The translations under genes were made by a program, and so were the position numbers. 64,000 nt of DNA, from positions 1,955,121 to 2,019,120 of the forward strand of contig ML213503.1 in assembly GCA_004369045.1 (NCBI GenBank), given 5' to 3'. Positions 44,457 to 56,900 of the stretch are shown here, piece after piece; position 1 is the first letter of the stretch, and every line of letters starts with the position of its first letter. This DNA is from Heliocybe sulcata. Taxonomy: Eukaryota; Basidiomycota; Agaricomycetes; Gloeophyllales; Gloeophyllaceae. The notes beneath the pieces were generated by a model. It ran no database searches. It was not told the origin of the DNA and was given only the letters and a program-made list of their open reading frames with translations.

Positions 44457-47400
44457 ATGGCCGTCAAGGACCTCATAGGGATCTATGACTCCAAGCCCGT
44501 CGGAGATGCCCAAGGCAGTGACCAGAAAAGCGCGAAAAGCGCGAATAGACCACAGTCAAGACGACAGTCCGCGCCGATTGCTCCACCAAGTCCTGCTAGG
44601 TTCGTCAAGCCTGCTGTGGGTCCAGCGGACGCGAAGAGCGAAGATGCCCCATTCACGAATATTCGAAAATACTCGGTGGATGAGCTACCGACGAGGGACG
44701 TGACCGAGGAGGCAAAGAATGACAGAGCTGGGAGAAGAGCTACGCCCGAGCCTTCGTCTCGTATGCGGAACTGGTTGGCTTCGAACAAGCGGTACGATGT
44801 CCTTCCAGACGATGATCAGACAGACACTCGCGGACTATTGTGGAGCAGACGTTCGACTCTCATAGATCCTGGGTTGCCCCAGGTGCCGGAGTCTCATCCC
44901 CTTGCCGACCTCGACTTGAAGACGGACGAGTCTGCATCTACGCTGGTTGCTTCCACAAGTACTGAATCTGCTAAGACCCCTCGAGCGATGTCTTCGTCTC
45001 CACACCGCAGACTTGGAGGAACCAGTACTCACTCACCTGTTCCCGCCTCTACCGTGTTCGCTCGCAATGCACCGCCTTTGTATCTTCCGGAACTCGACGA
45101 CTACCTTTCTTCTCTGCCAAAACCGTCTTTTACTCCTATTCCATCTGCTCGCAGCAAACTGCAACAAAGGGAAGTCCCAATGTTTCCACCGATGGACCTG
45201 TTGGCTTCTTCGGGCAAATCCTTGGAGGATCTGGAAGATAATTCAACTGTGCCGAGTTTCTGGAGAGATCGTTCCAGCATCTTGTCAAGCCTGGTTAATT
45301 GGGTCCTTGACTTGATGGTATGTTCCAGCTCTCGGCCGCCTTCATCTCGTCATTAACCCGTAACCGCAGGGTTCTAGTGCTCTGGCTACGTTCTACAGTC
45401 TTCAAGGACTTATGAATACGGTCCAGATATTTGCGTTACTTTTGAGTACAATAGGTACAACTTCTGTCAATATAATGTTGCTTATGTCACTAACCAGACG
45501 AGCTATAGTGCCGCGACGTGGTGAGGAGCTAGCCAGCTCCTGGCGTCAGTTATTCCTCGGCACAATGTAAGACCCACCTTCACTAAGCGCAACATATATC
45601 ATAGCCATAACACTCCATCCGCAGACCCAACGTCCTAGCTCTCAACTTCACGACCAGCCTCCTCGAAGGCCTCATATTTCTCATCGTATTCATGATCATC
45701 GCGGGCATCCTAATTTATTTCTTTTGGCGCTCCACCCGCGACTGCGATACCCGTGTCCAAGAGGGTCTTCAGCGCCCGGCGAACACCTCCTCAGGCTGGG
45801 GCATTGTAATCATCACCTTTGTGTTGACCCTGATATACCTGCCGCTAAGCACCATGGCGATTCACGTTCTGGTGTGGTCCGACGATCTTTGGGTGATACC
45901 AAACCCGTACACGAACGCTACTACAAATCCTCCTGACGTGCCACCCTTGGGTCCATCAGATGAGTACCGCGACCCGCTGGACTTCTGCTGGACGACTACG
46001 ATGAGGCGTAATGAGGTTAATTGGGCTCCCATTGTGGTCATTCTGGCCGTAATAACAGTCATTTCTGTGGGTTTCTCGTTCTTTTCATTCTTCGTAATGA
46101 CCCTTCCATTGATGCGTATCGGCGCAGTTCACGTTTTGCTTCCCTCTCGCTCTGCGGCGGGTGATTAAGCGGGCTGTTCCAGTGGTCGATCCCTACACCG
46201 AACTGGGCAGGCCACGAAGTCGGAGCGAGATGGACAGAGAATATCAACGGTTATTGACTCGTGACAAGGGGCCTATCGCCTTTCTATACAATGGTAGCCT
46301 TTTCTCCATTCGGGTCACCCAATTCCTTGTACTAACCTGTCTCGCCTGCAGGATTCCGCCGGAACTACGAGATTTACGAAGCGATCTACCTCTTGGCGAA
46401 GCTCAACACCCTGATCATCGTCGCCGTCGTCGATCCGAACAACTGTCTATTCCGGTCGCTCGACCATACTCGGATTGCGATTGCCAGACAAGCCTTGCTT
46501 GTCATCGTTGCTATCATTTTCTTCCTGATGCAGTGCTTCTTTGCGCCTTTCTTGAACCCGGTTAGTAATGCAAGCGAGTGGGTTTCCCGGTTGAATTATA
46601 TATCGACGGCGGCTGTGGCGTTGCTTGTTGTTCTCGATGTGCCCGGCTCAAGTTTCTTGGATGGAGTGGTACTCTATGCGTCAGTGTTTCTCAGACGTTT
46701 ATCTGAAGTGGGAAGCTGAATACGAATGCAGGATATACATTTTGACCTATGGACTCAGCGTGTGTGCGTTAGTATATCTCGATGGTTGTCAACCGACTCA
46801 ATGACCGCGCAGATTTTACTATAATTGACACGAGCTTTATGAGACGATTTGTGAAAAGTAAGGGCCTTCTGATTATACAATGTGATGCTTGCTCATATGG
46901 TCTTGCTTCACAGGAATAACCCGCCGGATCGACTTCAGTATGTGTGCTAGTTTTGCTGCGTGAACATTCTGCCAACCCTGTTTATTCCTGTTTATTCAGG
47001 CATCGATATATTCTCTCCCAGGTTAGAATATTAGTCCAGTACCTGTTTGCTAACTCACGGATTATCAGACTCGACCTATCCCCTGAATCCATACATACCA
47101 AACGTCGCATCTGGCAAGAAGCCATCTCAGCTCTCCTACTCACCAGTACCGAGTGCGCAATACCCAAGGACCAGAAGATGAGGTTCGCAGACTCTGAGGA
47201 TGTCGAGTATCCTCCCTACCTCCTTGGTTTTCAGGGGTCTCCCGGTGAGAGACACGTGGAGAATCTGAAGGTACGGTGCCCTGCTTTCGTCTTCGATCTT
47301 TGCTAACGGCTATCTAAGATCCTGAGAGAAGTCGGCTCGATCGCCTATAATAAAGGAGTAGCCTTGAGCAGCGGGCCTGATCATGAGTGGTTCAAGTATC

Positions 47401-49037
47401 TTGAGAAAGAGATACAAGAGCGTTACATAGGACCCGACTCCTACTGGCGAGCGCCTGGAGACAGTCTCTTCAAGGATGTCTCTAAGTTCTTCGGCAACGC
47501 GTGGTGGATACCTTTCCCGCCGACAGTGGTATGGAAGCTACGCTGATACGGAGGCAGGGTCTGATTTTTGCTGTAGGTTGTGCGTTATGACGATGGTCCC
47601 ATGGCGGTCCTGCGCACAGTCGCTGAACTGGAGGAATATGTCCGTCAAAATGCCAGTGTCCATGTGCAGCGCAAGCGGGAGATACGGATGGCCCTCAGAG
47701 CTTTGGATGGGCAACAGGTCATCTGGCCGTATGATCACGTCCAAGTAAGGAGTAGTAAAATGCCAATCATTGTTTGCTAACTTGTCAATCTAGCTGGTCG
47801 GCGCCCATACTCCGTGGTGTTGCAGGGGCAGACGGTACAGAGCACGCAAGTCCGTGCATTATCAGACTTGCGTTCTCGGAATCAAGCATCGTGGGCGTCT
47901 GCCCTGGGAAGGCTTCCAGTTCGGCAGTGGCTTCGAAATTGAGTTGACCTACGGGAAGAACGTGAAGGTTGACAGCAGCATCATTGGGCTGAACGACGAC
48001 TATGACCTCACCCAATCCTTGGCTCGTTTCCTTGCGATGAATCAGGAGCTCATCCCGTATCGGCTATCGTCCCTTGAGGCTGCGCTGCACCGCTACAAGG
48101 AACACTACAGAAAAGAGAGCCACTTCAAATCCCACGTTTTGAGCTACAGGTTCCTATCCTACGTGTACGATCGTCCTCGGGACCCTTCAAGGCTGGCAGA
48201 GAGCTCCTTCGAATTCGAGCGGGATCTGCGAGTTCGGCAACTTATGGCTGGGAGTGAGGTCGTCTTCCAAGCTAACTATGAGCGAATGGAGGCTGTCTCG
48301 ACCTCTGAAGTGGCGACTTGGTGGTATATCTTCTGGGTGCGTTTGATAAACCAATTAAAGACAGCATGTCTGACTCCATCCAGGACGATATGTGGCGTAG
48401 AAATTATGATACCGTGGCGCCATTCCGCCTCCATGCCTCTGATTTCAATCCGCATTATCCCACTTCCTTAGCATATACGCCGTTGCCCAGGGTGGTGCTG
48501 GAGACGTTCTTGAGGCAAAGAGGCCTTCTGAATAGCCCGCCAAAACGGGGGGATATCTTTGACTCCGGATTCCTGAACAAGATTTATCTTCGATTAAACG
48601 AAATTGTCTTCAAGGGTTCTAGCAGGGTCAGTGCATCATCTTCTCCTTATGTTGCGTGACGCTCAGTGCTGAGTACTGTCCACTAGGCAATCTGGCTACA
48701 TCTTGGCGACGATGAATCTGAGCTGGACATGGATGAACTCGACGTCCAGACCCTAATTGGACCATCCACGCTGGGAACGGGGGGTGGTACAGATCACGAC
48801 GACTCGTCTATCCGTGCCCGACCAGCATATAGATGGGAGGGCATTCTCAATGATCGTCTTCGAAAGCGACGTGGACACCGATCCTTCGTCGGGAAATTGG
48901 GGGCTTGGTTCGGGATCACGCCATTATGGCGATCTGGGTCCCCTTCTAGAGGACTCTCTCTCGACGTTCAATTGGACAGTGGGCGCTACACTCTGATGCA
49001 TCGACCTCTTAATGACAAGATACCTTACGATTCATGA
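44457..49037 (+). CDS. Very large multi-pass membrane protein of unknown function
   Basis: Not recognised. The ATG at 44457 gives MAVKDLIGIYDSKPV; an open frame reaches further upstream without ATG. The N-terminal 280 residues are Ser/Pro-rich and probably cytosolic, with LYLPELDDYLSSLPKPSFTP. About seven hydrophobic helices follow, including GLIFLIVFMIIAGILIYFFW, WGIVIITFVLTLIYLPLSTM, APIVVILAVITVISVGFSFF and ARQALLVIVAIIFFLMQCFF. The C-terminal half (about 47080-49037) is soluble: WFKYLEKEIQERYIGPDSYW, FGNAWWIPFPPTVVVRYDDG, LPWEGFQFGSGFEIELTYGK and an end MHRPLNDKIPYDS. More than ten introns keep one frame from end to end, so I take it as one gene of roughly 1,300 residues. Probably a lineage-restricted basidiomycete family. 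Confidence 0.8.
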
Positions 49038-49157
49038 CATGACGATACCTGGACCTGCATATAGTTACGAACGCTGTATCAATAATTTATCGCTCATTAT
49101 GGTTTAAAATAACAGGACAGTGGAAGAAGAAACGAGTACAATGTACACCTCTTGATG

Positions 49158-51454
49158 TTACAGGTGAAGGAGCTTTTCGCCCTTCTGAAGAACCTCTCCC
49201 ATGAGACCTGTATGCGCCATCGACATGGCCAGCGACTGTGCGGCTTGGACGGCAGTCTTCGCGGGGTGCTCGCCAGGTTTGTAAGGCCAGGTCGCCCTTA
49301 TCTCCTCTTCCAATGGCATGAGCGGGGGTATCAGAGACGGATTCTTATCGACATCGCTCCTCAGTGCAGGAAGGAGGGTCTTCTGTCGCATAACAGAAGA
49401 GTGGATGTATTCGTGAGTGATGTCGTCAGTCGAAGTAGGGTATTGACGCTGTATGCGGTCTGCCATCATGAAAACACCTTTGATGGGACTAGGCGACGTA
49501 TGTGTTCTGTAAGAACGGGTCCAAATCTGAGAGTGTTTGAAGTGGTACCTACTCGTGAGGGTGCAATTCTCCCCACGGCGCCACGGGAGCGCGCAAGCCT
49601 TTCAGGTACTTTGTATCTATGGAAAGCATGCTTTCTATGTTTGCCTAATCAGACATAACGTTGGTCAGTGCTTTCTCCTTTTCCTACTTTAAATCAAGCT
49701 GCCTACCGCCATCCACGTCAGAGTCAGATCAGATAAGTCATGGTCCTCGAAGCCACCGCCGATCTGGGAGACATTCTCAGTTGACGGAAAGTAGAGCAAG
49801 TTGAATCATGCATACATCCGAGTGCGATCCTGATATATGGATTCAGCTACAGCTTTCCCCCGCATCTGTGATGCTACTCACCTGTGAACCAACACTAAGA
49901 GGACCAGTCAAGTCAACATGATGCGATCCTACCCGACTGTACCTCGTACCTGTTTCAAAACTTGCCCCTTCCGTCGGCCACCGTCAGTCTGCTCAAACTT
50001 GGAGCAAATCTGTAGTAATATTGTAATAAGCACTCCAGGGCTGTATGCCAATAGGCTTACAAAGTCTGCTCGTGTCTCGTTAAGTGCCAAGGCCTGGTAT
50101 GCTCTCTCTATGTGCTCCCCCAGCTTGCGGTCGGAAAACGCGTAGGTATTCTTGACCTTCTCGGTCGCCTTGGATTGCATAGTGAGTTCTTCAGGCAAAC
50201 CAACCGACCCTACAGTGTCAAACACCCCGACGCATCTTACAGAGTTGTGGTGGTTAAGACCATTTCTGCTCTGCATCGTGACGAAGGAACTTACTTGATG
50301 GAGAAGGTGTCTTGGTCAGAGTCTGCTCTTCGTTTGCCACGAGCGCCTTCTTTAGCCAGATATTCATTGAGCTTGTCTCTTTCTAGAGGACAGTCATTGA
50401 AGGGAAAGTGGCACTCAAAAGTCCTGCCCACCTTGGGGATCTTTGGTTTTCGAACGTTTCTGAAACGCGACGAACAGATCCGCGAACCAGTCCATGTCCG
50501 TGCGGTCGAGCACACCGATCTCTCCCTATGTAGGAGGTTATGAGAATACGCCTCACGGGACACTCATTATCATCCTACAATCAACGCGGCCACCATGCGC
50601 GCCGTGTACGCGCCTCTCGAAAATCCAAAGAGATATATCTGTGGTGCCTCATTGGGTTCATGACAAGACCGGTTCGAGGCTAGGAACATACCTCATCGCC
50701 TGGTTGAAAGTTGCTAGTCGTTCCAGGTCGGAGAAGTTCCCATACCAGATGCCACTGGACTCACTGTGCAATGAAGGCGTACGCCTCTTGTACCTTGTCG
50801 CCTAAGCAAGCACAGGTTGTCAAGAACGGAACAGCCGACGGACTTCAATGGGTATATGCCACAATCATACCTAGCGATGAGCCAAGCGGTCCTTTTAGAT
50901 TAAGATTAGATAGGTTGCAGCGATCCTTAACGCAAAGGAAGCAAGTACCTTCTATGAATTCGGCATACCAGTTCTGAGCACTGCCTATTCCGGACTGGTA
51001 GAAGACGATCTGTGGGATCGGCGGCTTGCTATATGCGCGGGTTCCGTCAGTTACATTGTCGGACAAGTGGGGCATCTCTACGCACAAGGGCGTGCGCTCA
51101 TCCTGGTGGTTGATTGTCCTAGCCAGTCTCTGTGAGAGCAAGGTCGCATCATTATGGTCCAGATATTTCCAGTACCGCATCAATATGACACACCAATACA
51201 TTGGTGTACTTCGAACGCTGTCCTACGAGGATTCCATCTTGCCAAGTGCTTCGAGCAGTGCGTTCTCAGTCCTCTTTCTCTGAGACACTTAAACACGATT
51301 ACACTTACCCATCACAACATACGACGATGCGTTTCTTGATTCTAGTAGGCTGATCGACTCCAGGCTCGGTACGGTTCCTCTGCAACGGAGACGGGGAGCG
51401 TCCGCTAGTATCCCGCAGCTCGTCGGCATCCTCGTTGTTAGGTATGAGAGACAT
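49158..51454 (-). CDS. DUF2235 alpha/beta hydrolase
   Basis: A member of the DUF2235 family (related to phospholipase effectors of the Tle1 type; function in fungi unknown). It starts MSLIPNNEDADELRDTSGRS. The family start VVCCDGTWQDGILVGQRSKY crosses a short intron; then NVLRLARTINHQDER, PPIPQIVFYQSGIGSAQNWY, LFGFSRGAYTARMVAALI (GFSRG nucleophile), SVRCVGVFDTVGSVGLP and RKLGEHIERAYQALALNETR. The usual GSHSDxGGG box is poorly formed: an IGGGFEDHDLSDLTLTWMA exon is present, but I could not find an in-frame join giving the His-Ser-Asp. The end is LMGEVLQKGEKLLHL. No signal peptide. The gene is convergent with the large membrane protein (120-base gap). Confidence 0.85.
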
Positions 51455-51920
51455 CTTTATGTCAAGCGCACACAAGCAAGTCCAGTAAGTGCGGGTCCAC
51501 AGTGCAACTCCCGGATTATATAGCAGACATCATCAACCGGCGCTGTGAAAGCGGTGACGATCTATCACAGTACTCCATGATATCACAACTGTGTTTCATG
51601 CATGTCCGATGCTATTTCGACCGAGAAGTCTTATTCCAGTTACAGCAGCAAGTTTCCAAACGTGCGAGCAAGTAGGACATCAAATCGGTATGTCAGTGTT
51701 CCCGAGTAGCACGCGTCGTACGGCTTGACGGGTAAACGCCGCCCAACCAAGCGCCCAAGACATCCTATTGTTCCAACAACAATTATTGATAAGTATAATA
51801 ATGCAAGAAGGTCCGAATGGTGGCGCAAGCTTGCGATGTCCCCGGCGGCTGCGGTGCTGCCATCTGACATGGACATGCAACAAGGGTACGAGATGCGCAC
51901 TGCTATGTCCGCTGTCATGT
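51455..51920. other. Gap between NUS1 3' end and DUF2235 5' end
   Basis: Promoter of the DUF2235 gene and 3' UTR of NUS1, both read leftward. No gene seen. Confidence 0.4.
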
Positions 51921-53119
51921 CTATTTGCCGAACCGCATCTCAGCTTGCGCATATTCATCCAGAGCCATTCTGAAGTCCAGTTCGCTGAGTGCGGATCCTA
52001 CAGAGGAATCTCTGCTTTTGAATGGATTGAGGTTGTTCCAGCTGGCGGCGCGATGAGATTCGTGTCTGATATAGTTGTAAGTAATATAACACCGGCGCGA
52101 TGTTACCGCAACTTACGAAATCTCGGTGAGTCGTATTTGCCAGGGAGGGAATCCATGAAGCTCCAGCGGTATTGGGTTCTGTTTCGGACTTGTAACGTAG
52201 TGGACTAACATGAGATCCGGAGCAGGAAATCCTTGAGGACCTAGCAAATATATTGAGTTGACATCGATACCGCAGACAGTACTGGTCAGAAGTACCTTCC
52301 AGAACACGATTTACGTCCTCGATAGACAGTTTCACTTTACGGGAGGACCCATCACTTGAGCTCGTCGCTTCTTGGACACCTCGCAAAACCCCACGAGCCA
52401 TAGCAGCAATAGCAGCCTTTGATGAAGCGGGGGACAGCAGATGCAGCGAGAATGATCTGCCATCAGAGGTTTCTTTCTTGCCTAACCTCCTGTCAGTTTA
52501 GTTAGAATAAGCAAAGAGATACTAATTCACTTCGAGAGCGCCGACGTTTGACGGAACTGGATTTCCTCGACTGTACTTCCGGGAAGCGCATGGTGACCAC
52601 TCCAAAGTGTTGTTTCGCCAGGTCGTCGCCAATTCCCGGCCTCGGGCTGGAATCACCTTCGTCCGACAGAGGAGGAGTAAGAGGATATTCAATGTCGGTG
52701 TCCGAGCTGTCACACTCTCCGGCAGGATGGGCAGAGGCGTCCTCCAGTTCCAGTGTCTGCTGTATCTCCCGGGACTCCTTGGTTATAATGCCTTTACGCC
52801 TCCATTAGCCAGAAGCTGAGAGGTGTGTGCAGCTTGACTCACTGTGACGGTCATACACCGTTAGCCGGCGCACACCTGCTGCTTGCGCCCATGTAGCGGC
52901 ATTCCGAACAGACTCCAGGCAGCAAGCAACCGTCTCCTCATTTACAGCCTCATCGTCCAACACAAGTAGTAAAGCCAAGTGTTCTGGCACACGTCCGCGG
53001 GCTGCAGAAAGAGGTCCCGGAGTAGTTTTTGCAAAAGATATTCGGAGTGCGTGTATAGACGTGACGAATGAGTAAACCAAGTGAACAACCCAGAGAATCA
53101 AGGATGCCAACCAGGACAT
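51921..53119 (-). CDS. NUS1: NUS1-type subunit of dehydrodolichyl diphosphate synthase
   Basis: The non-catalytic partner of the cis-prenyltransferase that makes dolichol precursors at the ER. It starts MSWLASLILWVVHLVYSFVT, an N-terminal membrane helix. Then VPEHLALLLVLDDEAVNEET, WAQAAGVRRLTVYDRHS, and KESREIQQTLELEDASAHPA leading into an acidic Ser/Pro linker. The next block is KETSDGRSFSLHLLSPASSK, then KVKLSIEDVNRVLEG, APDLMLVHYVTSPKQ and the family hallmark LELHGFPPWQIRLTEIS. After one more intron the protein continues for about 45 residues (SHESHRAASWNNLNPFKSRD ... QAEMRFGK), a tail longer than in yeast Nus1, which stops soon after RLTE. All joins keep the frame, with stop at 51921. Confidence 0.9.
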
Positions 53120-53476
53120 TGCCCCGATTTCCGTACAAGGTTGGCCGGCCAAAGGGATGCACGAAAAGCCAGACAGCCAGCAAACCGTGCTGGAGGTCGT
53201 AGGAAACTAAAGGAGTAGGAACATGCGCAGCCTCTAGGTTGCAAGTTGGATTGGAGTAAATCTGGATCGAGTCCTCGGCCTCCACGTCCTTCCACGTGCA
53301 CTATTAATAGATATGGATCGGTGTGATTCAACCGGGACCCACAGGGTCGCTGCGAGGAGTCGCTCATAATATTATTTATCGAGAATTATGTATCCATGTA
53401 TTCTGGTTCGCATAGCAAATTCCTCTGTAACACAATCGTACATACTACATCACCAGCAGTCCAAGATATCCAGAGC
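53120..53476. promoter_or_regulatory. Gap between alpha-SNAP 3' end and NUS1 5' end
   Basis: Promoter of NUS1 and 3' UTR of alpha-SNAP, both read leftward. No motif recognised. Confidence 0.4.
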
Positions 53477-54514
53477 TCATGTGAGCTGGTTGCCCTCGTC
53501 CTGGAGCTTCCTCTTGATCTTCAGAAGAATACCCGTCTTCCAGTTATCAAGCCGCATAACCTGATCAAAGTCGACCACAGCAGCAGTGAACGCCTCCTCA
53601 TCCCCAGCGTCCATAGCTTCGATGAGCGCGTTGATGAATCGGGCCTCCCGGGTGGACATGAACGTCGTGTCGAGCTGACCGTACCTCCCCAAGTTGCGTT
53701 TCGCGGAAATGGAATCCTACCAGAGGTCATAGGTCAGAATCAGGCGTCCCAAGAACACAAGGATCTGCTTACCCCCATAGCGAGCGCACAGAGACTCGAC
53801 CTGAGCCAGTACTCCTTGACGCTGTATTTTGTGAGCTGAGAAGTCAAGGAGTGATCCGCGACCTGCTCGTAGCGCTGGATGGCCGCTGGGTATTCCTCAA
53901 GGTCGGCATGCAAGTCCGCTGCATCCTTGAAGCATGCATTGGCGGTACTACATGGGATACCGCCACTTGAGTAACTGTGGACACCATAAATGTACATGAA
54001 CTTACGCCGTTGCATCCTCCTGCTGATACCATTCAGCCGCCCGCTCGTAGCTATCGCATGCCCGGCGCAGGTCATTCAACTCTTGCAGATAGATCTGCGC
54101 AATCTCCTTCTCCCTATCCGCCGCCTGGCGGAATCGTCCTCCCTGAGTCAAATGCGTAATTGTCTGCGTCAACGCCTGGATGGCCACTAGTCCTCAATCA
54201 GTACTTAACACCACGGCACTTGAGGGACACCACTCACACTCCGGGTTGACTCTCTTATACGCCTTGGCCGCATTCCACCATGCATTGGCCGCCTCGTTCC
54301 CCTCCTTACTGTTCTCCCTGCACTCCGCCTCCCGTGCGTGCGCATCCCCGGCCTCCTTGAACAGTTTGTCGATCTTGAACGCATTCGCCGCCTGCTGGTA
54401 CAGATCACCCGCTTCCTCCCATTTCGTAGACGAGGAAGAGAACCAGCCGGTAGAGGCGTTGGCTTTCTTGTCGGCCTTCTCTATTAAACTCTGTGCTGGT
54501 GACTTGGAGGGCAT
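53477..54514 (-). CDS. SEC17: Alpha-SNAP (Sec17) vesicle fusion adaptor
   Basis: A cytosolic adaptor that recruits NSF/Sec18 to SNARE complexes for disassembly. It starts MPSKSPAQSLIEKADKKANA. The TPR-like helical blocks run in order: SSSTKWEEAGDLYQQAANAF, FKEAGDAHAREAECRENSKE, AANAWWNAAKAYKRVNPE, IQALTQTITHLTQGGRFRQA, AQIYLQELNDLRRACDSYER, ACFKDAADLHADLEEYPAAI, RYEQVADHSLTSQLTKYSVK. The C-terminal part has STREARFINALIEAMDAGDE, FDQVMRLDNWKTGILLKIKR, ending KLQDEGNQLT. The FDxxxxLDxW.t.iLL.iK block and acidic-Leu tail are the Sec18-activating end. Three or four short introns; about 290 residues, the normal family length. Confidence 0.95.
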
Positions 54515-54708
54515 CGTAAAGCAGTTGCGATGAGGTCACTAGGCGAAGTGGCTCATAACACCGCAAGCGGCCCGGATATATTGGGCAACCTCCCTGGTAC
54601 GTGGCGGACAGCCTCTGTCCTCACATACATATAGGCAACAACGCTGTACATCTATACATCTCGGGATACATCCAGCAGAAATCATAATCACGGGCACAAC
54701 AGTCTTGA

Positions 54709-56900
54709 CTACAGCTTCGCCTGCGGGTAATACGGCTGCCAGCTAACCTGTTCAACCTGTAAATCACGGCGTTCGTTAGTCACGCGCATACAGGTATTCG
54801 CAAACAACGGACCATCTCGGGTACCAGCTCCTTGACACTCCTTGCTCCTACCAGCTTCATAGCCGTGACAATCTCGCGCTGCAGAATCTGCACGGCTTTC
54901 GCGACGCCGTCCTCACCGTATGCCTGGGTGACGGCGCAGTTAATTTAGTTATAATCAACGCAGTAAGACAATTCGACGTACACTTTGAGCATACAAAAAT
55001 GGCCTCCCCATACCGACAGCCTTCGCTCCCAAGCAGAGTGCCTTGATCACATCTACAACGCCATGATCAAGAAACCACTCAGAAGAAACCTGACCATCAT
55101 ACTCACCTGTACCGCGTCTGGCGCCGCCATCAACATAAACTGAGATGTATGGTCGTCAGTACTGCCCATGCACGGATGTATGACACGATGCACCTTCGCA
55201 TTTGTCGAAAACGTCTGGCCGCTCCTTCCTCAGCCGGTACAAAACGTCGATTGAGGGCAATGAGCTACATAGCAGGCCCTCTCAGCCTCTACATTTCTGT
55301 CGCAACCGAGGAAGTACTTACTATTCAAGCTGCCGGCCTGTGATACGCTGATGAGCCATCTGAAGTTGTACAGAGCGATCATTGCGTACCTCCGTGATTC
55401 GAGATGAGAATACCATCAACGCCAGCCTCCGCGGCAAGCACAGCGTCCTGAACGCACTGTATACCTACAGTGTCGTCAGCGCCTAGCTCACGCATGACAC
55501 CGAGAACCCACCCTTGATTACTATGGGCAGCTTGGTGACTCGTCGCAGCCAAGGGATAGTCTGAGGATAGTGCATGAGCAACAGACTTGCAAATACAATT
55601 GCAAATACTGTCACCAACCTTCTCCCAGGACATATCCTGATCCACAAACCTGATCAGCGCACCCGCCGTCCCCTCATTGTTTACTTGCGACTCCTCCTCC
55701 TGCTTCTGCACCTGCCCCACCGTCCTCGGCTTCTCCACACCGCCCTTGGCCTCCGCCTCCGCCTCCTCCGCCTCCAGCACAAACGGCGCCCTGATATCCC
55801 GCTCCCTATTCCCGGGCGTAATCGCATCCACAGTCAGGAATATCGCCTTGTAACCAAGTCGCTCGACCTCCTTGACGCGCTCTTCGGCGACGGCGTCGTC
55901 CTTGTTCTTGTAGAGTTGGAAGAACAGGACTTGGTCAGGGGAGAGGCGTGCTTGTGCGATTTGCTCGGCGGAGAGTGAGGCGTTGGAGGAGACCATTTGA
56001 AGGATGCCGGTTTTGCCGGCGCCGCGAGTGATGTTGGCTTCGCCTGGAGAGGAGTTAATGAGTCCGTCTCCGAGTATGAAGAAGTCGAATGCGTACCGAG
56101 GGGGTGCCCAAGCTTTGCGAGAGCAGCGCCGCTGACGAAGACAGGTATTGTGGATTTGAAGCCAAGCATGGTGGTAGTAGGGTCAACGGTGGAAACGGGT
56201 CGCATCACTCGTGCATGGAAGAAGAGGCGCTGGAAGCCTCGCATATTTTCCACAAGAGCTGTACAAATTGCTCATTCAGCGTAGAAAATCGGAGAGGCGG
56301 GGGTACATACTGGTTTCATCGTCTGCTGCCGAAGAATAGTACATGTGTGCCTTGTAAGAGATGACTTTCCGTGCAATGTCCTGCGAGCTGGCTTGAGACC
56401 GATCGCTCCGAGACAAAGTCCAACCTCTCGTACCTCCATTTCCAAGATGCTCATAACCCTGTTCAATGACGGCTTCTCCCTCTCGGCCTGCTCCATTCGC
56501 AATACATCCTTGGTTTTGCGCCTGTTCTCGTTCACGCGAGCAACCTGCTCCGCAGCAGCGGTGTCGAGGTCGCCAAGATGCTTGTCCTTGGGTAGGTTCT
56601 TGTCCAGTGCATCTGGTGGGTGTATGGGTTCGTAGGCAGCGGTCGCGTCACGGCCGGCGTACTTCAGTATGATCTTGGAACCTCCGGGGTGTTCCTGTGC
56701 AAGGCATGAACACGACCACTGTCGCATTGAAGTGAACGAACGTACTGGAAGGAACTCCGTCACATCATACACCTTATTATTGATAATAACCCAACATGAT
56801 CTGCAAGTGCAAATGCCGTTCAGTGGCTGAAACTAAAGCACATAGGAGACACGAACTTCTGGGAGTTGTGCTCTGCGACCTGTGAAAGAGTGAACGCCAT
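54709..56900 (-). CDS. CYB2: Flavocytochrome b2 (L-lactate:cytochrome c oxidoreductase)
   Basis: Oxidises L-lactate (or a related 2-hydroxy acid) using FMN and passes electrons through a b5-type heme. It starts [20 protein letters not shown]; the cytochrome b5 domain has [28 protein letters not shown] and [10 protein letters not shown] (two heme His). The flavin domain shows [122 protein letters not shown] and [11 protein letters not shown]. The catalytic His sits in SNHGGRQ. The end reads [11 protein letters not shown]. About ten introns. No presequence precedes the b5 domain, whereas yeast Cyb2 has one; either an exon upstream is missed or the enzyme is cytosolic. Confidence 0.92.
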
